NCBI GenBank assembly: GCA_002914805.1
Contig: JXTB01000041.1
Span: 316,780-380,779 of the forward strand
Reading direction: 5' to 3'
DNA from: Parasponia andersonii
Taxonomy: Eukaryota; Streptophyta; Magnoliopsida; Rosales; Cannabaceae
DNA: 64,000 nucleotides
Each line of letters begins with the position of its first letter. Within the stretch, counting starts at the first letter, position 1. The translations under genes and the position numbers were made by a program. The notes beneath the pieces were generated by a model. It ran no database searches, was not told where the DNA came from, and worked only from the letters and a program-made list of their open reading frames with translations. This document shows, in pieces, positions 21,290-32,790 of the stretch.

Positions 21290-23760
21290 GCTCTACCAAA
21301 CTATCCCAATGTTGATAGTGACTTTGGGTATATCCTATCTTGTATACAAGCTTATTCACATATTAATGTTGTGGTTCACCAATTTTATGTCATTCAAATG
21401 TTGAGTGTTTATTTCAATAATTCTAATTTTTCTATTTAAATGATTTATTAAAATACGTGTTTATTTCAATAATTCAGTTTTTTTATTCAAATAGTCTGTC
21501 GGTTACGTCAACTATTAAAATGAATTTTTTTTCTTCTTGGAATGAGAACGATACTCACCATCTTGTTTTCTAATGGTTTATTCTAATATCTCTCATTCTA
21601 ATTACAATCTATTCCACTTTATTTCACTTCAATTTTATTTCATTCCAATTATAACTCATTACATAATTTCCATTTAAATACACTCATTCAAATGAGTGAA
21701 CCAAACGAATATTTCTAAGGAAATCCTTCAGCGTTAGTTATATTCTGGTCCAATATAGTAAGAATTGATAATTTTGTGTTATTACCTTAGAAGTTGGAAT
21801 TTTGGTATAGAATCAGTTCAATCTAAACTTTTATTACAATAATCAATAAACAACTCAGACTTGTTAAATTCAAATTTAATTTGAGTCATCTTCTTCAACC
21901 TCGAATTTCACATATAATCTTCAAATATGATCGAATTTATTCGACTAAGGTTGAATCTTAGTTAAATACTGCCGTTTTAAACATTTATGACCCCGTACTT
22001 CGTAGGAGAAATGAGATATTGAAAATATTTGTTGTCTTTCTTTGAACATAAATTATAATTTCTCTCAATTTTCATCATAAATTCATAATGTCCAACAAAT
22101 ATTTACACTATACTTTGTGAGCTTCTAGATCAAGGGTCCCGTTTTAAGCCCTAACGATGCTGAACCATCCAGCAACTAAAAGTGAATATCGTAGTTGACA
22201 TGACCCACTGAACAATTGATTAATGTAAGGATATCCACATCAAATTAGCAACTTAACGGGGGAAAAATTAAGACACATCTGGGATTTTTTAGAGATATCA
22301 ATGTGGGTCGGACTTTGTGAACTGACCTACATTCTGAATAAAAAGCACGATACCGGTCTGATCCGTATTAATATGAGTCTAGCCGACCCGTTACATATAG
22401 TAGGGATTATGCTAGGCCAATAGGCCTGCCCCAGCCCCACCTACATTAGGCCCATATTTAGTCACTCTATATATAATTTTAAATATATTTCTTAATTTAA
22501 ATTTAAGAAAAAAAACTTAATTAAGTATTTTTATTTATATACTTTTTATGTTATTTATTTACTTATTTTTGTTTATTTTCAATTTATTCAAATTTTAAAA
22601 GAATATAAATAAAATTTAGACTCATATTTTAATATTTTAAAGAATAAAACAATAACGAAATTTGGCCCACAAATGTGAGTCGTACTAAGCCTATTAATAA
22701 GAATATGAGTCGGGTTGACCCGACTCATATTTTAAATAAGTCAGGCTCAAGCCTATTGCAAAGTTTTTATAAGATTAATTAAATATAAGTCGGTCCAACT
22801 CAATACGAGTATGCATACTATGCTGTGTCCGTGCCTATACCCCTTAATAAGAAAATGAGTCAGACCGGACCAAACCATATTTTAAGTGAATTGGGTCCAG
22901 ATCCGATACAAAGCCCGTATGGACTTAATTAAATGTGAGCTGACCTAATATATTTTACGTCTCTAGGATTTCAATTTATCTGGAACGTAAATAATAATGA
23001 TAATAAAAATAATTTCGACCTTCTTGACTATTGATTCTTCTCCGAGTCCGGTGCTATCTTACGTGTTTGTCGCGTAGAGTCGAATTTTACTGAACCAAAA
23101 TCTCCTCGGAAGGAAGAGGAAAGGTTCCTCAGTCACCTCAGGGAGAATTCTCATTCAAAGAAAAATTGTACCAGCAAAATACATAAGCAAATCTACTCCA
23201 GAATGTTCAGCAATTTGCCTGCCAGATTCCACAGCTAAGGACCGCTAATTTTTTTTTTTAAAAAAAAAAAAGGGACAAACGACAGTGAACGAACAAAATA
23301 AGCATCAAACAAAAGAAAATAAGGATGAAGTCCCTGCTTTCAAACGACAGGTAGTCAGTTTAAGTGCTAGTATCCCCTGCATCAGTGTCTTGGACAGAGA
23401 GACATATTGCCACCAATAATTCAATATATCAATATTGACTTTGGATTAATCCCATTTGTATACAAGCTTTCTTCATTGTCTGATATATATTGCTTACATA
23501 TTTAGCATATTTCTATATAATAAACTAAAACTAATATCTAGCTGTGCTGTTCAAATATATTAATGTTAGGCATATTCCAGTCCAAAGAAAGCTTCATCCT
23601 ACATAAGTGGCTTGAAATCACTTATACCAGCTGCTTACTTCACTCCCCACCAGCGTTTTGAACTGGAAGTTATGTCATTCAGATCCAATTAGAACTTCCC
23701 AAAACAAAACCATTACAAAAGCTGGCAGGGCTCTCAAAAGGCGTAGCCGCTATAATGTTG
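21290..23760. other. Intergenic with a dispersed repeat family
   Basis: Three related segments (about 22290-22410, 22665-22770, 22836-22955) share words such as AATATGAGTCGGGTTGACCC, GGTCTGATCCG and CATATTTTAAGTGAATTGGG, interspersed with AT-rich DNA. They look like a degenerate high-copy plant repeat, with no coding capacity. 23240-23270 is a T/A homopolymer pair. Confidence 0.4.
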
Positions 23761-25207
23761 CTAGCTCGTCCAAAACCAATTCCCTAACAAATGATAACAC
23801 TAATTATCACAAGAGTAAAAGAACCAAAATACTTGTATCATTTGGAAAAATCAAAAAAATAAAGTCAGTTACATGTAGTTTCTGGAGTTGTTCCCTAAAA
23901 ATACAAAAATAAATAAATAAATTTATTACAACATTAACTTATAGAATTAGTTTAACTAAGCAACTAAACTATACTTACAATGTTGCCTTGCCTTATTGAC
24001 AAAGTTTAAGTAGTGTTGGAAATTTAATTCTTTAGCTGGAACAAAGAAATCAGCTGGATCCTATAGCAATAACACCAAAAAAGTCGTGTTATTTACTCAG
24101 AGTAGGGAAATTTGTTATGAAGTTGTTAAAATGTTGAAGTAAAGGCCCATAATAAGATAAGGCAAACTAAGCATACATCTAGACATAAATGAAAAACTAG
24201 GAAATTGCACATGATTAGGAGTTAAGAGACAAAGCAAAATACTCAAAAATTATTATGAACTTGGAAAGAAAAGATATAATCAAGCCAAAACAGAAAAGTT
24301 GGCCCAATCACAAATGAAATCGTTCTTCATACATATAGTGAAGTTTTTGGTATGTTGTTATTATTTACATATAGCATATTGACTAATGAAATACTCTTAT
24401 AGTTTATAACATTCAGATTCTAAGATGACAATTAAGAAACAATGAAAATGCACTTCCTAAGATGTGGTATTCCCATTCTCACGTAGCTCATTCTCTCTGA
24501 TTCTATTCTCTCTAGCTTATCTAATTTCTTATCTATCATATTTATCTCTTACTATTCTACCTATTCTCTCTGTTTTTCTATCCTTTCTCGTCTTATCCTA
24601 TATCAAAAACATTGTCAACATTTATTCTATTTTAACTTAGCAAGATAACAGGTTTCTATGTAAATGACACCAATTAAATTACTATCACATTCGAGCTAAT
24701 GAGTTGTAGAGTCAAAATAGAATCTATCATAAGGTCTCGAACAACTTTGTTTTTAAATGAAAATTGATACACTTCAAGAAGAGGAGGATGGCAAAAGGAA
24801 AGGGAAAATTGTAATAGTACCAACACATGTGAGACATATAATTGCTTCTAATATAGACATAAAAACCCATTTTTCCAATCAAGATATTAGTCTAAACTAC
24901 ATATCAAAGCATCTAATCTACCAATATCTAATATATATCTCTGCAAGGGCAACACCAAACAAGCAAAGATTAAGAATAAATTAAGAAGAGGTTATAAATT
25001 TTATACCCAGCATACATGTTCTATAATGGAAAACCAATTTAGTAACCATATGAGACTATACTTTTATACCCAATATACATGGCCTATAACCAAAACCATT
25101 TATACATAAAAACATACACTTAAGCAAAGACAAAAATGCATCATTCATACCTTCTTAGCATAAAACCCCAAAAAGCTATACCCGATTCTGTACCAATGAT
25201 CTTTAAC

Positions 25208-25251
<44 letters not shown>

Positions 25252-25556
25252 CAACGTTAGAGACAAACTTTGTCATATTAAGGGAGATCCTCAGAGAGAG
25301 AGAGAGAGAGAGAGGGGGGGGAGAGAGAGATTTACCTGTTCAAAGCAAAAATGGAGGCAAGATATCCCGAAGAAATGGAGGCGTAGGCCTTGGAGAATGA
25401 GGAGAGAGATGGGCTAGGGAGGCTGGAGAGAGAGAGAGAAGCAGCTAGGGTGATGGAAGAGACAAAATGGCCATGGAGTCTCTCTGGGTTTCTGAGAAGA
25501 ATACATTCGCTTATTAACAATAATAAGGCCATTCCCCACGAAGCCATCTCTTGCAC
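23761..25556 (-). CDS. Candidate multi-exon gene, unidentified, partly modelled
   Basis: Two minus-strand segments have strong splice borders and join in one frame: 25206-25151 (acceptor after a CT tract, CTGCAG; donor GTATGA) and 24060-23979 (acceptor GCTATAG; donor GTAAGT). Together they encode KDHWYRIGYSFLGFYAKK then DPADFFVPAKELNFQHYLNF. A last exon could start at 23783 (TTTGTTAG acceptor) and stop at 23761, ending WNWFWTS. Upstream, 25556-25337 ends in a good donor (ACAG|GTAAAT) and has an open frame starting MASWGMALLLLIS, but its phase does not join the 25206 exon without a stop. So either exon 1 is different or the gene is broken. I do not recognise the family. The residue composition and splice sites suggest a real gene rather than noise. 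Confidence 0.35.
25209..25330. repeat. (GA)n microsatellites
   Basis: Two GA tracts (about 25209-25247 and 25293-25330), the second interrupted by a G run. On the minus strand the first is the pyrimidine tract of the acceptor at 25207. Confidence 0.9.
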
Positions 25557-25671
25557 TTAACTCAACACTAGCTAAGCTAAGTAAGGTGGGAAAACAAAAT
25601 GAAATTACGTAAGAGAATAGCCCTTCATTTTCGTAAGTAATGTGAGCTTTGACAGTTCTTTCATGTAACAG

Positions 25672-25735
25672 TCCAAAAAAAAAAAGAATAAAATTAAACA
25701 ACAAGTCCAAAAAAAAAAAGAATAAAATTAAAAAA
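25672..25735. repeat. Tandem A-rich duplication beside the retroelement
   Basis: The block GTCCA(A)nGAATAAAATTAAA occurs twice in a row, 5' of the LTR of the 25748 element. Probably replication slippage. Confidence 0.75.
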
Positions 25736-25747
25736 ATTTTAGGTAAT

Positions 25748-26206
25748 TGACACGGAACCCACGAACATCAATGACCTAAAGCCAAGGTTCAAAATTCCAA
25801 AACCCAATCTAATGAATATTACATTAGTTGGTAGAATACTTTTATGTGTCAGGTATTATATACTTATTTATTTGAAATGTGTTAGGTTATTTAGGTTGTT
25901 TATTTAAAATGTGTTAGGTGAATAATTTGTTTATTTAAAGTGTATTAGGTGAACAATTTATTTATTTAACTATATTTAGTTGGTAGGTACTAGGTGTATG
26001 GTTGTAAATTTCTTAAAATTATTTTATTCGATAATTTAGATTAATCCTAAACTTGTATAAATAGCCTTCATTGGCAAGAATTGTGATCATCCGATCTTCA
26101 ATCACATCTTAGTTTTTTCTTCTAAATTCTCTTTGAGAATTTTACCCATTTCTATTCTCGTTGCGAGAACGTAAGTTAGAGTGAAATCTAGTAATTCGAT
26201 GCGTCA
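25748..26206 (+). repeat. 5' LTR (459 bp)
   Basis: Starts TGACACGG and ends GATGCGTCA. Contains a TATA-like ATAAATAGCC at about 26058, shared with the right LTR. Confidence 0.9.
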
Positions 26207-26208
26207 AT

Positions 26209-26220
26209 TGGTACCAGAAC
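26209..26220 (+). other. Primer binding site, tRNA-Met-like
   Basis: TGGTACCAGAAC two bases after the LTR, two mismatches from the consensus TGGTATCAGAGC. Confidence 0.7.
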
Positions 26221-26639
26221 TTATTTCTGTATCAGACAGAATTTTCCTATTACCGTCACCCTACATTATTTCCATCAAAAAAACAAATTTTATTTCATCA
26301 TCACCTTCGTTATCTAATCCTTACTATCACCTTCATACAATAATTATTTACCACACATACATATATAACTCTTCCATGCACTATCTTTGTTTCTTAAAAA
26401 AAAAAAAAAAAAAACAAGAGGCGTATGTGAAGGTTTCCTCCTTGGAGAATTTGCTTCATTCCTTTGACAAGATAATATATATTTTTGTAAATTTTATTTT
26501 TTTTCTTACTATTTAGATTTGTTAGAGTTCTATTTTTTCTTTACTCTTAAGAGTTTATACTATTTTCTTTCTTATAAAAGCAAAAAAAAAGTTCAATAAA
26601 AAGTAAAAAAAAAAAAATATCGAACGGAGAGTCTAGCCA

Positions 26640-27720
26640 ACAAAATCCTGCTGTAGAATAGTTCACAACAAAGGAGTCAGTGGATACACTTAATAGAAAA
26701 TTATAGAATCTAGAGACAATACTTACAAATTTGACTCAACACTTTCTTGGGAGACGAAACAACAATTATGAACGTCGGAGACGTGACGAAGTTGACCCTC
26801 TTAAAAATTTTAGGCAATATCGAAATCAACTTTTTCAAGATGAAGATTTAAATGAAGATGATCAAGGACCAGCCACGCTCGAAAACAACTAAGGACCTCG
26901 GAAAAATAACTACCGCATAAAAATCGAGATTCCACAATTTAATGGTCTATTCATGATTGAAGAATTCCTCGATTGGCTAGCTAAAGTAGAAAAGTTTTTG
27001 ATTATTGGGTTACTCCAGAGAACATGAAAGTAAAATTGGTGGCTTATCGACTCAAAGGAGGCGTGTTAGCTTGGTGGGATCAATTATAAGTAACGCATAT
27101 TCGGTAAGGAAGAAATAAAGTTCACACTTAGCGGTGGATGAAACAATTGATGATTGAGCACTTTCTACCTCCAGATTATGAACAAGCACTTTTTAATCAA
27201 TATTAACATTGTCGACAAGCATATTGAATAGTATAAGAATTCGTAATCGAGTTTCATAGACTAGCTGTCCGAGTGGACATTCACGAATCCGAAAGTTAAA
27301 AGATTTCTAGATTCATTGATGAACTTTGTGCAAACATACAAGACGAGGTATTCAAATAATCTTATAATACTTTATCTAGTACAATTCAACTCGCTTTGAA
27401 AATTGAAACTCAGCTAAACAAAAGTGCAAATTGTAATTCAGTAACTTCTCAATCCTCTATACCACCATAAAGATCTGATTTGAGCAAAGGGAAGGCCATA
27501 GCAAAACCACATGATGAAGTAGTAAGACCAACTCTTTCTCACAACCAACCAACCACTCGACTGCAAAGTAAAATAACTAACAACAACACTAACAACCCTT
27601 ATGCAATCCTGAGAGGTAATAAATATTATCGATGTGGACAAATATGCCACTATTTAAATCAATATCGTCAAAACAGACCCGTTAATCTAACCACACATGA
27701 TGATGACGTCGAAGGGGACT
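26640..27720 (+). pseudogene. Degenerate gag
   Basis: Recognisable Gag segments across several frames: IEIPQFNGLFMIEEFLDWL at about 26920-26985, and a nucleocapsid-like YYRCGQICHYLNQY at about 27625-27665, in which two of the CCHC ligands are lost (expected CYRCGQxGHYxxxC). Multiple stops. No intact capsid. Confidence 0.65.
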
Positions 27721-27869
27721 AGGCGTATTTTGAGAGTAAGGAGTAAATAGATGAGGTTGAACCTGAGGAAGTCATTTATGGAGATGACGGTATTTCTTTG
27801 GTGATAAGATGATTGATGTATACACCAAAGAAGAAAGAAGACATGCAACAACACAACATCTTCAAGACT

Positions 27870-28140
27870 CGTTATACGGTTGAACAACGAGTGTGTGATT
27901 TTATCATTGATAGTGGGAGTAGTGAGAACATAGTATCTAAAACTATGGTGGACAAGTTACAACTACCAACCCAATAACATACTACCCCGTATCGCATTGG
28001 CTGGATCAATAATGTCGGTGAAACAAAGGTGACACAACAATGTCGAGTTTCTTTCTCTATCGGTAAATACAAAGATGATGTATTATGTGATATTGTTGAT
28101 ATGGATACTTGTCATATGTTGCTTAGTGGACTGTAGTAAT
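27870..28140 (+). pseudogene. Retroelement aspartic protease remnant
   Basis: Frame contains DFIIDSGSSENIVSKTMVDKL, the retropepsin active-site region with D-S-G, then CDIVDMDTCHMLL near its end. A TAA interrupts at about 27975. Confidence 0.7.
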
Positions 28141-28429
28141 TCAATTCAAACACTATGCATAATGGTAAAGTTAACACATATAGCTTCCACAAAGATAATA
28201 TGAAGATTACTCTGGCTCCTATGAAACTACAAAATAACCAAATAACCTCTACCAAGACCAACCTTCTTTTTGTATCTAAAGAGGCATATACTCATATTAA
28301 TATTCCTGTGCAAGTTCAAACATTACTGTCTGAATTTGAAGATATCGTTTCTAAGGAGTTACCCGTTGGCTTACCACCTTTACAAAATATTTAACACCAG
28401 ATTGATCTTGTTCCCAGAACAAGTCTACC

Positions 28430-29650
28430 GCGTCTACTACACTACCATATGAGTCCTAAGGAGTATGAGATCCTGCAAACACAAGTCTAAAACCTCTTCA
28501 AAAAAGGGATGATTAGAGAAAGTATGAGCCCCGTGGCTATACCTACACTCCTAACACTGAAGAAAGATGGAAGCTATAAGATGTGCATTGATACTCGAGC
28601 CATCAACAAGATTACGGTACGATATCGATTTCCTATCCCATGATTGAATGATATGCTTGATAGATTGGGACGATCAAAGCTTTTTTCCAGGATTGCTTTG
28701 CAGAGAGGATACCATCAGATTCGTATTCATCTTGGAGATGAATAGAAGACTGCATTCAAAACACATGAAAGATTATACGAGTGGTTAGTTATGCCATTCA
28801 GTCTATCCAATGCCCTAAGTACTTTCATGAGGTTAATGAATCATGTATTCCAACCCTTCATTAGAAGATTTGTTGTCATTTATTTTGATGACATTTTCGT
28901 TTATAGTCAGAATGTGAAAGAATATCTACAACACTTGTCCGAAGTTTTTAATACACTTCGTAAGAATCAGTTGTATATCAACCTAAAAAAATGTAGCTTT
29001 ATGACTGACAACTTAGTCTTCTTGGGCTTTGTTGTAAGTTCTGACGGAATCAAAGTCGATCAAGATAAGGCAAAAGTTATCCGAGAATGGTCAATACTGA
29101 AGACTATTACAGAAATTCAAAGTTTTTATGGTTTTGCAACATTCTATAGACGATTTGTGAGAAACTTTAGTACTATAGTCGCATCGCTCACTAACTGTTT
29201 GAAGCAAAAACAATTCTTTTGGACAAAAAAAGCGGAATAGAGTTTTGCTATCTTGAAGGAAAAACTCACAAATGCACCCATCCTTACACTTTATGGGTTT
29301 AACATGATTTTCGAAGTCGATTGTGATATTTTTAGCGTAGAAGTTAGAGTTGTTCTATCTCATGATATGAAGCCGATAACTTTCTTTAGTGAAAAGCTCA
29401 GTAAAGCCAGAAAGAAGTGATCAACGTCCGAATAAGAATTATATACAGATGTTCGTACATTACAACATTGGGAGCTATATCTATTGCAAAAGGAATTCAT
29501 CCTCAATACAGATCATCAATTTCTTAAGTACCTCAACAACTCTTCCCAACCAAATTGAATGCACGCTCGATGGATTGTCTACATCCAGAAGTTCACTTTC
29601 TCTCTCAAGCATAAGTCACAACAATTAAACAAGGTTGTTGATGCATTGAG
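28430..29650 (+). pseudogene. Reverse transcriptase and RNase H remnant
   Basis: RT blocks are readable: [35 protein letters not shown], the palm segment VVIYFDDIFVYS where the usual YLDD is YFDD, and NLVFLGFVVSSDGIKVD. Stops occur at about 28490, 28642, 28744 and 29238. RNase H traces follow (about 29300-29650) with several stops and frame changes. The longest open run is 28791-29240. Non-functional. Confidence 0.85.
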
Positions 29651-29849
29651 TCGCTGAGTTATGTTACTGACTGCTATTCAAAATGAAATAATCGATTTTG
29701 ATTATTTGAAAGACTTATACGCTAAAAATGAAGATTTCAAGTAAGAATAGGGGAAGTGCATTAGTGGAATTGCAAATAAATATCAGATACATGATGATTT
29801 TCTATTCTTTAAAACCATTTATGTATTCCACGAAGATCTTTCAGAGAAC

Positions 29850-30915
29850 ACATCATTCATGAGCTACATATAGGAGGGTTAGGAGGACACAAGAGGCGAG
29901 ACAAAACTATTTCATTAGTAGAAACTCGAAACTTTTGGCCACATCTTAAGCATGATATCGAGAAATTTGTCAAGCGTTGTTATATATATGCTAGACTGCA
30001 AAGGGACAAGCTCAAAATATTGGATTGTACATGCTACTTCCTATTCCTGATGTGCCTTAAGAAGATTTATCCATGGATTTCATCTTAGGACTACTGCAAA
30101 CACAATAAGGTTCGGATTCTATCTTTGTTGTGGTAAATCATTTTTCAAAGATGGCTCATTTTATTCCCTGCAAGAAAACTTTAAATGCTGGCCATATTGC
30201 TCAATTGTTCTTTCAAGAGAATTTTCGTCTACATGGATTACCAAGGACAATAGTCTCTTATCGTGATAGTAAATTTTTCAATCATTTTTAGTGCACTTTG
30301 TGGACGAGACTTGATACCACCTAACAATTTAATAGCACTTGTCATCCCCAAACAGATAGGCAAACTGAAGTCACTAATCGCACATTGGGTAATATTTTAC
30401 GGTGCTTGATCAAAGAAAGTTCTAGACAATGGGAAAATATCCTATTGTAAGCTGAGTTTGCTTACAATAACGTGTCAAATCGTTCCAGCAGTAAATCTCT
30501 ATTTGAAATTATTTATATTCGTCCTCTGTTACATATTCTCGACTTAGTACCTTTATCAAAACTTCCAAGAAAGAGTACTATTGCCGATCATTTGATTAAT
30601 AAGGAGATCCACATCCATGAAAAAGTGAAAAGAAAGTTAGAAGAGTCTACTGCAAAATGCAAGGCTAATGCTGACAAGTACAGAAGATTCAAAACTTTCA
30701 AAGAGGGCGATTTTGTAATGGTTCATTTACATAAAGAAAAATTTCCAGCAAGAGAATACAATAAACTCAAGCAAAAGAAAATTAGCCCTTTTCGCATCAT
30801 TCAAAAGATTAATGATAATGCATATATTATTGATCTACTGGATAATTATATAATTTCTAAGACCTTCAATGTTCAAGACCTGTACGAGCACCATGGACCG
30901 GAAGTCATACCATGA
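29850..30915 (+). pseudogene. Integrase remnant
   Basis: Zn-finger-like HELHIGGLGGHKRRDKT and NFWPHLKHDIEKFVKRC, then core segments [32 protein letters not shown] and CHPQTDRQTEVTNRTLGN. Stops separate them. The last 444 bp (30472-30915) are open and encode the C-terminal domain ending NVQDLYEHHGPEVIP. In a live element it would insert the cDNA. This copy is broken. Confidence 0.85.
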
Positions 30916-30942
30916 GCAACTCGAGGGTGAGTTTTTTTTTTC

Positions 30943-30956
30943 AAGTGGGAGAGAAC
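30943..30956 (+). other. Polypurine tract
   Basis: AAGTGGGAGAGAAC directly precedes the TGATGC start of the right LTR, the place of plus-strand priming. Confidence 0.75.
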
Positions 30957-31417
30957 TGATGCAATAACCCACAAACATTAATGACCCAAAGCTAAGGTCC
31001 AAAATTCCAAAACCCAATCTAATGAACATTCCATTGGTTGGTAGAATGCTTTTGTGTATTAGGTATTATAGACTTATTTATTTGAAATGTATTAGGTTAT
31101 TTAGTTTGTCTATTAAATATATGTTAGGTGAACAATTTGTTTATTTAAAGTGTATTAGGTGAACAATTCATTTATTTAAGTGTATTTGGTTGGTAGGTGC
31201 TAAGGTGTATAATTGTAAGTTTCTTAGAATTATTTTATTGGATGGTTTAGATTAATCCTAAACTTGTATAAATAGCCTTCATTGGCAAGAGTTGTGATCA
31301 TTCAATCTTCAATCATATATTAGTTTTCTCTTCTAAATTCTCTTTGAAAATATTACTTATTTTTATTCTCATTGTAAGAACGTAAGTTAAAGCGAAATCT
31401 AATAATCCGCTGCGTCA
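30957..31417 (+). repeat. 3' LTR (461 bp)
   Basis: Pairs with 25748-26206 along its length, starting TGATGCAATAACCC and ending GCTGCGTCA; followed by GTAAT. Confidence 0.9.
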
Positions 31418-31422
31418 GTAAT

Positions 31423-31714
31423 ACACTTATAAGGATTGGTCAAGTGCTGGGCGGGGTGATGCAGATGAGAGGGCAAGGGCTCTAGCTGGGTTGATCAAGG
31501 TCCTCTGAAATTAAACGAATTTCAAGGTATATTACCTAGTTAAACACAATACAACACCATAAAAGAGAAGAAAAACCTTTAAAATAACAATTTTAGCATA
31601 AAACCTTAAAATTACGAAAGTGAAGAGAAAAGAAAAATGTGAATCTCAAGCTTACCTGCATTCTAAATGAAATGAAACCCTAAAATATGAGCTTGATTTA
31701 GTTCTAGTATACAG

Positions 31715-31778
<64 letters not shown>

Positions 31779-32206
31779 CATGTAAATATTTATATATCAA
31801 TGAAATTGGGGGATTTGGGGCAAAAATACTGCTAAAAGTTAGACATTGTTGAGAGTTGAGCTGTTGAGGTCAGAGACTTAGCTTGAGATAGTGAGATCGA
31901 GACTTGACAAACATGCATAGGGTTTTCTTTTATTCATTTTCCCACCTTCCCCTGCTTAGCTAACTGACTGGTTCATTTCGATGTATTATGTGATCAAACG
32001 ACTTGTAGTTTTTCATTGTTCATTTAATGTGTAGTCATGTGACCAACAACTTTGACTACAAACAGGCTGATGTGTACTCTTTGATATCATGCATTGTGGT
32101 TCCCACCATTTTTTTGACTATATGGATTTTTTTTGCGTTTTTTAATTTACGTTTATTAGTGATTACAGTTTGACTATTACTACTTAGGAAGTAATTGTTT
32201 TTTTTT
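31423..32206. other. Flank of the retroelement with a possible minus-strand leader exon
   Basis: On the minus strand, a donor AATGCAG|GTAAGC at about 31655 and an acceptor TTTAATTTCAG at about 31511 frame a GC-richer exon that reads MQ|RTLINPARALALSSASPRP before a TAA next to the TSD. It could be the 5' exon of the candidate gene on the other side of the retroelement. No frame joins them. (TA)n occupies 31722-31772. Confidence 0.35.
31722..31772. repeat. (TA)n microsatellite
   Basis: About 25 TA units, preceded by GTGTG. Confidence 0.9.
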
Positions 32207-32490
32207 TTTGATGAAGTGGGTTGACTCAAATGGTAAAAACACTTACGATTTAGGATCTCAGTCCTAGGTACGAGTCACACCGGGGTAGATGTGAAAGCCT
32301 ATTATCTCTAATAAGGTAGATGGGGATTAGGTAATATTAGGTATTTTCGTTTAATTTGTAATAAATAGATGTCATTAACTAAGTTATACTTTTTTTAAAA
32401 AATAAAAATAAAAATAAAAAATTACTACTTACCAAGGAAAGAGGGGTGAAGGTGAGGTTTGAACCCCTACATCTCTTGCTTGCTCATTTA
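32207..32490 (+). mobile_element. SINE-like unit, copy 1
   Basis: Carries a tRNA-type A-box-like GACTCAAATGG (32223-32233) and B-box-like GGTACGAGTC (32267-32276), about 33 bp apart, as in tRNA-derived SINE heads. Near the other end a B-box on the minus strand, GGTTCAAACC (complement of 32456-32465), is a perfect match to the consensus GGTTCRANNCY. Its closest relative is the next 300 bp. Confidence 0.5.
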
Positions 32491-32499
32491 AGAAAAGTC

Positions 32500-32790
32500 T
32501 TTTTTTTTTTTTTTTGCTCCGACTCATGTGATAAGAGCACTTATTATTTAGGATCTCGGTTCTAGGTTCGAGTCATACCGATGTAGATGTGAAAGTCTAT
32601 TATCTCTAATAAGATGGGGTAAGAATTTGGTAATATTAAGTATTTTTTATTAATTTGTAATAAATAGAAATCGTTAGTTAAGTTCTATTTTTTTTTTTTT
32701 AAAAAAAAAAATTACTACTTACTAAGAAAAGCGGGGTGAGGGTGAGGTTTGGACCTCCACACCTCTTGCTTATTTAAGAAGAGTTTTTTT
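32500..32790 (+). mobile_element. SINE-like unit, copy 2
   Basis: Collinear with copy 1. A-box-like GACTCATGTGA (32521-32531), B-box GGTTCGAGTC (32565-32574), a central poly-T/poly-A hairpin (about 32685-32710), and an opposite-strand B-box-like GGTCCAAACC (complement of 32746-32755). Ends in TTATTTAAG and poly-T. Confidence 0.5.

Larger units (their letters stand above)
25748..31417 (+). mobile_element. Ty3/Gypsy retrotransposon, complete structure, coding dead
   Basis: Paired LTRs (25748-26206 and 30957-31417) are flanked by a perfect 5-bp target-site duplication GTAAT (25743-25747 and 31418-31422). A tRNA-Met-like primer site follows the left LTR and a polypurine tract precedes the right one. 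Between them lie gag, protease, RT, RNase H and integrase remnants in the Ty3 order. Stops and frameshifts occur in every domain, so it is not autonomous. The integrase is followed by the HHGPEVIP end with no visible chromodomain. LTRs have diverged by many substitutions, so insertion is not recent. It lies against the 5' end of the candidate gene at 23.8-25.5 kb. Confidence 0.93.

Noticed and set aside
25209..25330. CRISPR-like or satellite array
   Set aside because: Simple GA microsatellites without spacers; CRISPR arrays are not expected in a plant nuclear genome.
32223..32276. Possible tRNA gene from A/B boxes
   Set aside because: No cloverleaf can be folded around these boxes and no acceptor stem is visible; a SINE head fits better.
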